From positions 1-29,555 of the forward strand of contig JAXFOH010000053.1 in NCBI GenBank assembly GCA_034180465.1: DNA of 29,555 bases. Direction: 5' to 3'. The notes under the pieces are model-generated. The model had not been told where the DNA came from, searched no databases, and saw nothing but the letters and a program-made list of their open reading frames with translations. The position numbers and the translations under genes are program-made. The stretch is from CAKUIA01 sp034180465. Lineage in GTDB: Bacteria; Verrucomicrobiota; Verrucomicrobiia; Opitutales; Intestinicryptomonadaceae. How positions within the stretch are numbered: position 1 is the first letter of the stretch; each line of letters begins with the position of its first letter. Below are positions 6,960 to 14,883 of this stretch, piece by piece.

Positions 6960-8812
6960 TGAAAGTTTTAAGCGATAAAATTATTGCCGAAAGCAAAAAG
7001 GCTTGGGAGGAATTTTCGTCTCCCAAGAAGGCAAGGGTTATGGTGGGGGCCGCCACCTGCGGAAGAGCCGCCGGTGCGCTCGACATTATTGCCGAATTTA
7101 AAAATCAGCTGCAAAAGGCGGGCATTTCCAGCAAAGTAGAGCTTGTTGAAACGGGCTGCATAGGCCTTTGCTATGCCGAACCATTAGTTGAAGTTCGCGC
7201 CGAAAATGCAGACCCTATTTTATACGGTAAAGTTTCTGTTGCCGATGTGGAAAAGCTTGTTTTTGGGCACCTGCAAAAGGGCGAAATTTTAAAGAACAAG
7301 GCATTGGCGGTTATGGGCGAAAACGCAGTAGACGGCATTGTTCCCTTTAAAGAGCACGAAATGATAAAGCTGCAAAAACGCTTTGTGCTTAGAAACACAG
7401 GGCTTATAAACCCAGAATCGTTCGAGCACTATGTGGCGCGCGGCGGGTATCAAGGCTTGCAAAATGCGTTGAACCTAACGCCGGAAGACCTTATCGAGCA
7501 GATGAAAAAAAGCGGTTTGCGCGGCCGCGGCGGCGCGGGCTTTTTAACGGGCTTAAAGTGGAGCTTTGCCGCAGCTTCGAAAGCCGACGAAAAATATATT
7601 ATATGCAATGCCGACGAGGGCGACCCGGGGGCGTTTATGGACAGGTCCGTTTTAGAGGGCGACCCACATTCGGTTATAGAGGGTCTTATGATAGGCGCAT
7701 ATGCCATAGGCTCGCATTGTGGCTACATATATGTGCGTTCCGAATATCCATTGGCAATAGAGCGTCTGCAAATAGCCATTGTCCAAGCTGAAGAGGCCGG
7801 CATTTTAAAGAATAAAGACGGTTACTATTTTGAAGTTAGAATAAAAAAGGGCGCGGGCGCGTTCGTTTGCGGCGAAGAAACTTCGCTTATGGGTTCTATA
7901 GAAGGCGTCAGGGCAATGCCAAGGCCGAAGCCGCCTTTCCCCGCAAACAAGGGCTTGTTCGGCAAGCCCACAAACATCAATAATGTGGAGACTTTGGCTG
8001 CGGTGTCGTCGATAATGCGCGAGGGTGCCGACTACTACGCTTCGCTTGGCACTGAAAAAAGCAAGGGCACAAAAACCTTTTCGCTTGCGGGCAAAATTGC
8101 CAGAACGGGTCTGATTGAAGTTGAAATGGGCATAAAGCTTGGCGACATTATCAACAAAATTGGCGGGGGTTGTGCCGACGGCAAAAAGTTTAAGGCGGTT
8201 CAAACAGGCGGGCCTTCGGGCGGATGTTTGGTTCCCGAACATTTGGATATTTCGGTAGACTACGAAAGCTTGGGTGCCGTTGGCTCTATTATGGGCTCGG
8301 GCGGCATGGTTGTAATGAACGAAGATTCCTGCATGGTTGAAGTTGCAAAGTTCTTCCTTTCGTTTACCGAAAGCGAGTCGTGCGGCAAGTGCGTTCCCTG
8401 CAGAATGGGCACGCAACATGCCTTAAGGATTCTTGAAAAGATAACGGCGGGCGAGGCGACTATGGAAGATTTGGATACGCTCGAAAAAATCGCCTTTACA
8501 ATGAAACAATCGTCGTTATGCGGTTTGGGGCAAACGGCTCCGAACCCGATTTTGACAACGCTAAGATATTTTAAGGACGAATACATTGCCCATATTAAAG
8601 ACAAAAAATGCCCCGCAAAGGCGTGCAGAAAACTTGTGCACTTTAAGATTAACACTGAAAAGTGCAAGAGCTGTTCGATGTGCTCGAGGGCGTGTCCTAC
8701 AGGGGCAGCCCACGGCGAAAAGGGCAAGCCCTACAGCATAGACGCAACAAAATGTATATCGTGTTCGGCATGTTATCAGGCATGCAAATTCTCTGCGGTG
8801 GAAAGGTACTAA
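6959..8812 (+). CDS. NuoF / HydB-like FMN and NAD(H)-binding flavin subunit with extra Fe-S domains
   Basis: A 617-residue protein built like HydB of bifurcating hydrogenases. The N-terminal thioredoxin-like [2Fe-2S] domain has C34 and C67-x3-C71. The central NuoF core has GRGGAGF (189-195) for FMN, NADEGDPGAF (217-226), GAGAFVCGEET for NAD(H), and the cluster motif C475-x2-C478-x2-C481 with C521. A C-terminal 2x[4Fe-4S] ferredoxin domain has C569/C572/C575/C579 and C599/C602/C605/C609. The pair C551/C556 resembles a zinc-site segment seen in HydB-type proteins. In the Bfu family of bifurcating enzymes this subunit exchanges electrons with NAD(H) at FMN, and the extra ferredoxin domains distinguish it from respiratory NuoF. 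It is coupled to the NuoE-like gene and lies 7 bases from the next gene. Confidence 0.93.
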   Translation: MKVLSDKIIAESKKAWEEFSSPKKARVMVGAATCGRAAGALDIIAEFKNQLQKAGISSKVELVETGCIGLCYAEPLVEVRAENADPILYGKVSVADVEKLVFGHLQKGEILKNKALAVMGENAVDGIVPFKEHEMIKLQKRFVLRNTGLINPESFEHYVARGGYQGLQNALNLTPEDLIEQMKKSGLRGRGGAGFLTGLKWSFAAASKADEKYIICNADEGDPGAFMDRSVLEGDPHSVIEGLMIGAYAIGSHCGYIYVRSEYPLAIERLQIAIVQAEEAGILKNKDGYYFEVRIKKGAGAFVCGEETSLMGSIEGVRAMPRPKPPFPANKGLFGKPTNINNVETLAAVSSIMREGADYYASLGTEKSKGTKTFSLAGKIARTGLIEVEMGIKLGDIINKIGGGCADGKKFKAVQTGGPSGGCLVPEHLDISVDYESLGAVGSIMGSGGMVVMNEDSCMVEVAKFFLSFTESESCGKCVPCRMGTQHALRILEKITAGEATMEDLDTLEKIAFTMKQSSLCGLGQTAPNPILTTLRYFKDEYIAHIKDKKCPAKACRKLVHFKINTEKCKSCSMCSRACPTGAAHGEKGKPYSIDATKCISCSACYQACKFSAVERY

Positions 8813-8819
8813 TATTATT

Positions 8820-11201
8820 ATGGCAAAATTTAATTTGACTATCGACGGCGTTATTGTTGAAGCCCAAACGGGTATGACCGTTTTGCAGGCCGCCAGAAAC
8901 GCGGGGTTGTTTATCCCTTCGCTATGCGCACACGAAGAGCTTGAACCCTACGGAGCTTGCAGGCTTTGCGTTGTGGAAATAGAAAATATGAGGGGAACTC
9001 CCACGGCGTGCACAACTCCAGCGGCCGAAGGCATGGTTGTAAGAACAAATACCGAGCAACTGGAAAAACAGCGTCAAAGAACTCTAGAGCTTTTGATGAG
9101 CGCGCACCCTTCTCCGTGTTTTTCGTGCGATTCGCGTTTGGATTGCGAAAGCGTAAAGAAAACTCCCTCAAAGGCCGGGGCGTCTACAAGGTGCGGCGCG
9201 TGTTCAAACCGTCCCGTTTGCGGGCTAAGGGGCATTGCAATGGGTTCGTTTACAAGGGAAATGAATTTGCCCGTAAACTACGATATCTCGAAAATCGACA
9301 AGCGCGATCCGTTTATAGACCGCGACTACAACCTTTGCGTATTGTGCGGCATTTGCGTTAGAACGTGCGCAAAGATGCACAACGGCAACCCCGCAATTTC
9401 CATTTCTAGCCGCGGCAAGTTTGCAAGGGTAACAAGCGCGTTCGACAACCCGTGGAGCAGCGAAGAATGTATGTTCTGCGGTGCCTGTGTAGACGAATGC
9501 CCCACGGGCTCGCTTACCGACAGGTGGTCGAAGTGGTATGGGGCCGCCGAAAGCGAGTGTATTGGCAACTGCGAGTTTTGCGGTAAAAAGTGCGAACTTA
9601 AATTGAAGATTAAAGACGGCCGCTTAATAGCTACATCGGCAAAGGCGTTGAATCCAGAAAACGCATTGTGTGTAAACGGCAAATTTGTATACCCGCAGGT
9701 TGTAAACGCAAAACACAGGCTTGGGCTTAGCTCGGTTTTGCGCGGGCGCGACCTTGTTCCCGCCGAAGAGGCAGAACTTATTGAATACATTGCCGAAAGC
9801 CTTAAAAATTCGCAAAACAAGCTTTTGATTTTGGCAAGCTCTATTGTGGGAGACAATATAAAATCGCTGCTTAAAGGTTTGTCCGAATTTAAAAATGGGC
9901 ACGCCGAATTTATAGAATCGGGTTCTAAAGAGCTTCCTGGCGAACTTGCCGAACGCATTAAAAACGGAGAGTTTAAAGACGTATTTTCGGTTGGCGACTA
10001 TATCCCGGAAAGCTTGACCGATAGCTTCGAAAATATTTTTGTTGCCGATTTTCTTTCTACAAAAACACAGAAAAAGGCAAAGGCTGTTGTTGCCGCCCGC
10101 GTGTTGGACGAGCGTAACGGCAAGATAAAGCCATTCGGCAAATCGCTTAATTTCGAGGTTGTACTAAGCTGCATTTGTTCGGCATTGGGTGTAAAGGGGT
10201 CGGTTATCGAAAAGAAAGCGCCGCCCGTCCACAGCAGGCCCTATTCGCATAGCATTTTGCCCAGATATTTCTTCGGACATAGCCTTGTTGAACTGGTGCC
10301 CGACTTGGAGCTTTTGGGCTTCGAAAAAGCCCCCGAAAAGGAGGAGAATGTCGACAAATTCAACGCCTGTTTGGTGTTGGAAAACATTACGCTGGCTCCC
10401 AATTTCCATGCGTTAAAGATAAAGGCTTCCGAAATTGCAAAGTATGCAAAAGCGGGGCAATTTGCAGTGTTGCTGGCAAACAAGCACAGCGAACGCTCGC
10501 CCTTTACAATTATAGACTGGAACGCCCAAGAGGGATGGATAAGGTTTATTATAGAGGAAGTTGGCCGCTCTAGCGCGGAATTGGGCGCAAAGAGGGCGGG
10601 CGACTATGTAGCCCACGTCAGCGGTCCTTTGGGCACGCCCATAGACCTAAGCGAAGTAAAAAGCACCGATTCGGTTTTGCTTAGCGGCGGCTGCTACGGA
10701 ATAGGCGCGGTATATCCCATTGCAAGAGAGCTTAGGAAGATAGGCGCAAAAGTTGCGGTTTCAATAGAGGCTTCAAGCGCGTATCTGCTTTATTTTGAAA
10801 ACGAATTAAAATCGGTTTGCGACGAGCTTATTGTTTCTACCCGAGATGGCACAAAAGGCCTTAAGGGCGGTTGCGCCGATGTTATGAAATCGCGCAAAGA
10901 CCAGTTTGACATGTTCGTTTCGATTGGTTGCGTGTTTATGATGAAACAGGCGTCGAAAGTTGCCGCCGAAATTCAAAAGAAAGCACTGTGCGCGCTAAAT
11001 CCGATTATGGTGGACGGTACGGGTATGTGCGGGGCCTGCCGCGTAAGCGTTTGCGGCGATGTAAAATTTGCCTGCGTAGACGGGCCTTTCTTCGACCTAA
11101 AAGGCGTAGATTTCGACGAACTGGCAAAGCGCAGAAGCGCGTATACTTTGCTTGAAGTAGACGCAATTCCTCGCCACCACAACGGAAAATGCCATCAATA
11201 A
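8820..11201 (+). CDS. Fusion: NuoG-type Fe-S head, molybdopterin-domain remnant, NfnA-type FAD/[2Fe-2S] tail
   Basis: A 793-residue fusion protein. Residues 1-75 are a NuoG/HydA-type [2Fe-2S] domain (C36, C47, C50, C64). H96/C100/C103/C109 match the NuoG His-Cys3 [4Fe-4S] motif, followed by an extra C125/C128/C134 triad. Two ferredoxin-type motifs follow (C173/C176/C179/C183 and C217/C220/C223/C227). C247-x3-C251-x2-C254-x3-C258 starts a molybdopterin-oxidoreductase-like segment (to about 460) with no catalytic residue that I recognise. Residues about 515-793 are a ferredoxin-NADP reductase-like NfnA/PyrK module: RSPFTI (559-564) for FAD, GGCYGIG (623-629), and a final [2Fe-2S] site with C737, C740, C752 and probably D732, as in NfnA. 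There is no H-cluster domain, so it is neither a hydrogenase nor, visibly, a formate dehydrogenase. It most likely wires the NuoEF-like module to the NfnB-like subunit encoded next. Confidence 0.88.
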   Translation: MAKFNLTIDGVIVEAQTGMTVLQAARNAGLFIPSLCAHEELEPYGACRLCVVEIENMRGTPTACTTPAAEGMVVRTNTEQLEKQRQRTLELLMSAHPSPCFSCDSRLDCESVKKTPSKAGASTRCGACSNRPVCGLRGIAMGSFTREMNLPVNYDISKIDKRDPFIDRDYNLCVLCGICVRTCAKMHNGNPAISISSRGKFARVTSAFDNPWSSEECMFCGACVDECPTGSLTDRWSKWYGAAESECIGNCEFCGKKCELKLKIKDGRLIATSAKALNPENALCVNGKFVYPQVVNAKHRLGLSSVLRGRDLVPAEEAELIEYIAESLKNSQNKLLILASSIVGDNIKSLLKGLSEFKNGHAEFIESGSKELPGELAERIKNGEFKDVFSVGDYIPESLTDSFENIFVADFLSTKTQKKAKAVVAARVLDERNGKIKPFGKSLNFEVVLSCICSALGVKGSVIEKKAPPVHSRPYSHSILPRYFFGHSLVELVPDLELLGFEKAPEKEENVDKFNACLVLENITLAPNFHALKIKASEIAKYAKAGQFAVLLANKHSERSPFTIIDWNAQEGWIRFIIEEVGRSSAELGAKRAGDYVAHVSGPLGTPIDLSEVKSTDSVLLSGGCYGIGAVYPIARELRKIGAKVAVSIEASSAYLLYFENELKSVCDELIVSTRDGTKGLKGGCADVMKSRKDQFDMFVSIGCVFMMKQASKVAAEIQKKALCALNPIMVDGTGMCGACRVSVCGDVKFACVDGPFFDLKGVDFDELAKRRSAYTLLEVDAIPRHHNGKCHQ

Positions 11202-11219
11202 ATTTAAACGGAAAAGCAA

Positions 11220-12644
11220 ATGGACAATAACCAAAATCCACAAAGAAAAATAAAGGCTTCGGGCCTTCCCAGAACGGCTATGCCCGAACAAGACCCAAAG
11301 CGTAGAGCCACAAATTTCGAGGAAGTGCCCTACGGGTTTTCGTTTGAAGATGCCGTAAAAGAGGCTACACGCTGCCTGCAATGCCCCAAACCAAGGTGTG
11401 TTTCGGGGTGTCCGGTAAACATAAATATTCCCGCTTTCATACATGAAATCGCGCTTGAAAACCCAAAGGGCGCGGCGGAAAAACTTAAGCTGCAAACGGC
11501 GTTGCCCGCTGTGTGCGGCAGAGTGTGTCCGCAGGAAAACCAGTGTGAAGGCCACTGCATTTTGGGCATAAAGGGCAAGCCCGTTGCCATTGGCTCGCTA
11601 GAGCGTTTCGCAGCCGACTATGTGCGTGAAAACAATATGGAAGAGCTTCCCCAAAAGGCTCCGTCTACGGGAAAGAGGGTTGCGGTTATTGGCTGCGGGC
11701 CGGCAGGCATTACGGCGGCGGCAACTCTTGCGATTTCGGGACACGAAGTTGAGGTTTTTGAAGCCCTTCATTTGCCTGGGGGCGTGCTTAGCTACGGCAT
11801 TCCGCAGTTTAGGCTTCCCAAGGGCATTGTAATGTACGAAGTAGAGCAAATTAAAAAACTTGGCGTAAAAGTACATCTAGACTATCTGGTGGGCAGAATG
11901 AAAACCGTAGAAGAACTTATGAAAGAACTTAAGTTCGACGCCGTATTTATAGGTTCGGGCGCGGGGTTGCCGCAGTTTATGCATATCGAGGGCGAAAGCA
12001 GTGTCGGCGTATTTTCGGCAAACGAATTTCTTACTAGGTTTAACCTTATGAAGGCGTATAATTTCCCCGAATTCGGCACAACGCCAATAAGGGCAAAGCA
12101 CATAGTAACCGTAGGCGGCGGCAACGTTGCAATGGACTCGTGTAGAACGGCTCTTAGAATAGGGGCAAAATCTACATTGGTATATAGAAGGGCAAGAGAG
12201 CAAATGCCCGCCCGCGCCGAAGAGGTTCACCACGCAGAGCAAGAGGGCGTAAACTTTAGCCTTTTAACTAACCCCAAAAGGATTATTGCGGACGAACGCG
12301 GAAGGGTAAAGGCAATAGAGTGCATAAAAATGGAGCTTAGCGAGCCCGATGCATCGGGCAGGCAAAAACCGGTAGAAATTCCCGGCAGCGAGTTCCAGAT
12401 AGAGTGCGATGCCGTTGTAATTTCTATCGGCAACAAGCCAAACCCGCTTATCCCAATGACTTGCAAAAACCTTGCAACTACGCCTAAAGGCACCTTGCAG
12501 GTAGACCCCGAAACTTTGCAAACTTCCATGGAGGGCGTATATGCCGGCGGCGACGTAGTAAGCGGGGCAGCAACCGTAATTAGCGCAATGGGGCAGGCAA
12601 AGAAGGCGTCGGCAAACATAAACGCATATTTGGCTTCTAAATAA
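11220..12644 (+). CDS. NfnB / GltD-like FAD- and NAD(P)H-binding subunit
   Basis: A 474-residue protein of the glutamate-synthase small-subunit / NfnB / SudA family. The N-terminal helical domain carries two [4Fe-4S] sites: C52, C55, C60, C64, and C99, C103, C109, C113. The FAD-binding fold begins at VAVIGCGPAG (154-163), a second nucleotide fold at VTVGGGNVAMD, and the C-terminal FAD motif is VYAGGDVV. In NfnAB this subunit holds the bifurcating FAD and the NADPH site. With no glutamate synthase large subunit nearby and an NfnA-type domain encoded directly upstream, an Nfn-like role is far more likely than glutamate synthesis. An A/G-rich stretch (GGAAAAG) precedes the ATG. The TAA is followed directly by the ATG of surE. 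Confidence 0.92.
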   Translation: MDNNQNPQRKIKASGLPRTAMPEQDPKRRATNFEEVPYGFSFEDAVKEATRCLQCPKPRCVSGCPVNINIPAFIHEIALENPKGAAEKLKLQTALPAVCGRVCPQENQCEGHCILGIKGKPVAIGSLERFAADYVRENNMEELPQKAPSTGKRVAVIGCGPAGITAAATLAISGHEVEVFEALHLPGGVLSYGIPQFRLPKGIVMYEVEQIKKLGVKVHLDYLVGRMKTVEELMKELKFDAVFIGSGAGLPQFMHIEGESSVGVFSANEFLTRFNLMKAYNFPEFGTTPIRAKHIVTVGGGNVAMDSCRTALRIGAKSTLVYRRAREQMPARAEEVHHAEQEGVNFSLLTNPKRIIADERGRVKAIECIKMELSEPDASGRQKPVEIPGSEFQIECDAVVISIGNKPNPLIPMTCKNLATTPKGTLQVDPETLQTSMEGVYAGGDVVSGAATVISAMGQAKKASANINAYLASK

Positions 12645-13418
12645 ATGCGCATACTAATCAGCAACGACGATGGCATTGGTTCGCCGTTTTTAAGAAGCAC
12701 GGCCGCTGCGCTTTCCGAGTTGGGCGAAGTTAAAATTGTAGTTCCTTCGAAAGAGCAAAGCTGGATAGGCAGGGCGTTTTCGCGCCATGCCGAACTTAAG
12801 CACGAAAAGATAAACGACTTTTACGGCTTCGATTGCCATACAATTAGCGGAACGCCTGCCGACTGCGTAAACATTGCAATAAACCATCTATACGAGCCTA
12901 ACGCCAAGCCCGACTTGGTGTTTTCGGGCATAAATATAGGGCATAATATTGCGTTCCCACTAATATTAAGTTCGGGAACATTCGCCGCGGCGGTTGAGGG
13001 CGCAGGGCACTTAATACCTTCCTTTGCCGCGTCTTTCCAGCTAAGGAGCGAGTTTTACGAAATGTGCAGAATAAGACACGAAAGCTCGCCCGATTTAGAC
13101 CGCGAACTGGGCGTAGTGTGCGAAAATTGCGCCGAGTTTGTAGGCTCTGTAATGCAGCGCAAAGACGAAATTAAAAAGGGCGATGTTTTTAATATAAACT
13201 ATCCCTCCGAATACGACGGCTCGCCGGTTTGTATGTGCAAAACCGCAAACATAAAAATGGAAAGCTTCTACCAAAAAAACGAAGGTGGCAACTTTGTGTT
13301 TAAATACAAACTTGGCATGAAGCAAAAAAGCGCAAATTTCGAGCCAACCGACATAGATATGCTTTCTAATTCAAAAGCGTGCTGCTCTAGAATAAATATA
13401 TTCGAATTTGCAAAATAG
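12645..13418 (+). CDS. surE: 5'-nucleotidase SurE
   Basis: A 257-residue SurE protein, the usual family length. Metal-binding residues are in the N-terminal NDDG (residues 7-10). The SGTPADCV segment and the SGINIGHNI...SSGTFAAAVEGA stretch are family hallmarks. SurE hydrolyses nucleoside 5'-monophosphates, and sometimes 3'-monophosphates or short polyphosphate, in the cytoplasm. The 'EQSWIGRAFSRH' loop departs from the usual 'QSG.S..IT' form. The start abuts the stop codon of the NfnB-like gene, so the two are almost certainly on one mRNA, although a functional link to redox metabolism is not evident. Confidence 0.92.
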   Translation: MRILISNDDGIGSPFLRSTAAALSELGEVKIVVPSKEQSWIGRAFSRHAELKHEKINDFYGFDCHTISGTPADCVNIAINHLYEPNAKPDLVFSGINIGHNIAFPLILSSGTFAAAVEGAGHLIPSFAASFQLRSEFYEMCRIRHESSPDLDRELGVVCENCAEFVGSVMQRKDEIKKGDVFNINYPSEYDGSPVCMCKTANIKMESFYQKNEGGNFVFKYKLGMKQKSANFEPTDIDMLSNSKACCSRINIFEFAK

Positions 13419-13425
13419 TTTTTTT

Positions 13426-14157
13426 GTGAAGGCTTTAATAAAGGGCTTTTTGGATTTGTTGTTTGCCCGCAGATGTTTGTCGTGCGGCAAGGTAAACCCG
13501 AAAGGTTCTTTTTTGTACTTGTGCGAAGACTGCGCCGAAACGCTGGACTTAAATTTAAACGCAAGGTGCCTGCGCTGTTGCGAGCCCTTAATAGGCTCTG
13601 CCATAGACAGTACTGACACCTGTGTAAAATGTTTCGGCACAAAATTTTATTTCGAAAAAGGCTGGTGCGCATGTCTTTACAAAGGAGTCGCCTGCGAGTT
13701 GGCAAAAGAGCTAAAATACCGAAAAGGACTTTATGTGCTGCCAGATATTGCAAAGATTTTCGCGCAAAATTCGGGATATTTTGAATTTGTAGACAACGCC
13801 TTTTTAGTTCCAGTTCCACTCCACCGCAAAAGGCTGCAAAAGCGCGGCTACAACCAAAGCCGAAAGATTGCCGAAATTTTGGCAAAGCAAAATCCGTCCA
13901 TTAGCGGCGTTTTAGATTTGCTTGTAAGGGTAAAAGACACTCCAACACAGACAATGCTAGACCGCCAAAATAGGGTGCAAAATGTGAAAAACGCCTTTGC
14001 CGTAAAAGAAAGTGCGGTTTGTGATAAAAACATAAAACTGGTTTTGCTAGACGATGTTATGACAACTGGTGCTACACTTAACGAGTGTGCAAAAACACTT
14101 AAAAAGGCGGGCTATAAAAATGTTTCGGCAATGTGTTTTGCAAAAAGGCCGCTTTAG
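13426..14157 (+). CDS. ComF-family phosphoribosyltransferase-like protein
   Basis: About 243 residues. The N-terminal part has ComF zinc-ribbon cysteine pairs (CLSCGK, CEDC, CLRCC, CVKC). The C-terminal part is a type I phosphoribosyltransferase-like fold with 'VPVPLHRKRLQKRGYNQS' and the PRPP-type loop LVLLDDVMTTGAT. In competent bacteria ComF acts in DNA uptake; elsewhere the role is unclear. Start choice: GTG 13426 sits 7 bases after surE, while a TTG at 13408 would overlap surE by 11 bases; neither has a clear ribosome site. It is the last gene of the redox operon strand run. Confidence 0.88.
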   Translation: MKALIKGFLDLLFARRCLSCGKVNPKGSFLYLCEDCAETLDLNLNARCLRCCEPLIGSAIDSTDTCVKCFGTKFYFEKGWCACLYKGVACELAKELKYRKGLYVLPDIAKIFAQNSGYFEFVDNAFLVPVPLHRKRLQKRGYNQSRKIAEILAKQNPSISGVLDLLVRVKDTPTQTMLDRQNRVQNVKNAFAVKESAVCDKNIKLVLLDDVMTTGATLNECAKTLKKAGYKNVSAMCFAKRPL

Positions 14158-14184
14158 CTTTTTAATGTTAGGGCAAATAAAAAA

Positions 14185-14207
14185 CGCCCCAAAAAATATT
14201 CGGGGCG
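14185..14207 (-). terminator. Rho-independent terminator of the TPR/dus/CPBP run
   Basis: On the minus strand the 6-bp GC stem CGCCCC/GGGGCG with an 11-base loop is followed by TTTTTT. It lies just past the stop codon of the TPR-like gene. The plus side has only a weak T run, so its use by comF is uncertain. Confidence 0.75.
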
Positions 14208-14217
14208 CATAACGTTT

Positions 14218-14883
14218 TTACTTTAAGTTTTTTAAGTTTTCCAGATTCAGGGCTTTTGCCTCTTCAAAAATTTCGCCTTCGCGTATCTTTGCCTTATATA
14301 AATATTCCCTTAAAATATTGTAGGTAAACTTATACTGCCTAAGTTTGTAAAATGCTTTTGCGTCGTACAAATATGCGCGGCTTGCCCAATATTCCAGCTT
14401 GTAATACAAAACATATACGCGTTCAAAATAGGGGTGCGCTTTAAGGTATTCTTTTTGGTCGTAGTACGAAAGCCCCGTTTTATACAGAGCCTGTGCTTGA
14501 ATTGCGCCCGAATAGTGCTTGTCCAGCGCAACTTTTAGGTAAAAGCTTCTCGCTTCTTCGTATTTGCCGGCAAAGCGCAGAACGTCGCCGCGCAAAATTA
14601 AAATTGCCCAGCGTTCAAAAACCTTTTCGGGGGCAAGCCTTACCGCCTGTTGCGAAAGGTATAGGGCGTTTTCGTAATCCTTTTCGTCTAGCTTGTTAAG
14701 GGCTAGCTCGTAGTTTTTGCAGGCGGCGTTCCAGCTTAAAATTTCTTCGCCGCTAAGCGAAACCGAGCCGTCGGGCGTTGAAATTTTGGGCCTGTGGCTT
14801 GGGTTGCTTAAATCGAAGCTATATTCCTGCGCCGCAAGCGAAAACGTTGCCAAAAGCAATGCAAATTTTATTAAAAATTTCAT
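14218..14883 (-). CDS. Secreted TPR-like protein
   Basis: A 221-residue protein with a signal peptide (MKFLIKFALLLATFSLAAQ, cleavage near residue 18). The rest is helical with TPR-like units: 'ALNKLDEKDYENALYLSQQAVRLAP', 'LRGDVLRFAGKYEEARSFYLKVAL', 'KTGLSYYDQKEYLKAHPYFERV' and 'DAKAFYKLRQYKFTYNILREYL'. Such periplasmic TPR proteins act as scaffolds, for example in envelope assembly, but no specific role can be assigned. The start overlaps the stop of the dihydrouridine synthase gene by 4 bases (ATGA), so the two are translationally coupled. Confidence 0.75.
   Translation of the reverse strand: MKFLIKFALLLATFSLAAQEYSFDLSNPSHRPKISTPDGSVSLSGEEILSWNAACKNYELALNKLDEKDYENALYLSQQAVRLAPEKVFERWAILILRGDVLRFAGKYEEARSFYLKVALDKHYSGAIQAQALYKTGLSYYDQKEYLKAHPYFERVYVLYYKLEYWASRAYLYDAKAFYKLRQYKFTYNILREYLYKAKIREGEIFEEAKALNLENLKNLK

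Noticed and set aside
7805..8419. 204-residue minus-strand ORF
   Set aside because: It lies wholly within the NuoF-like gene in an antisense frame and shows no recognisable domain.
8820..11201. [FeFe]-hydrogenase catalytic subunit (HydA)
   Set aside because: The N-terminal Fe-S domains fit, but the H-cluster domain and its cysteine motifs are absent. The C-terminal part is an NfnA-type reductase.
11220..12644. Glutamate synthase small subunit (GltD)
   Set aside because: Same family, but there is no large subunit nearby and an NfnA-type partner is encoded directly upstream, so an Nfn role is preferred.
13268..13885. 205-residue minus-strand ORF across surE/comF
   Set aside because: It is antisense to two well-supported genes and has no protein-like features.
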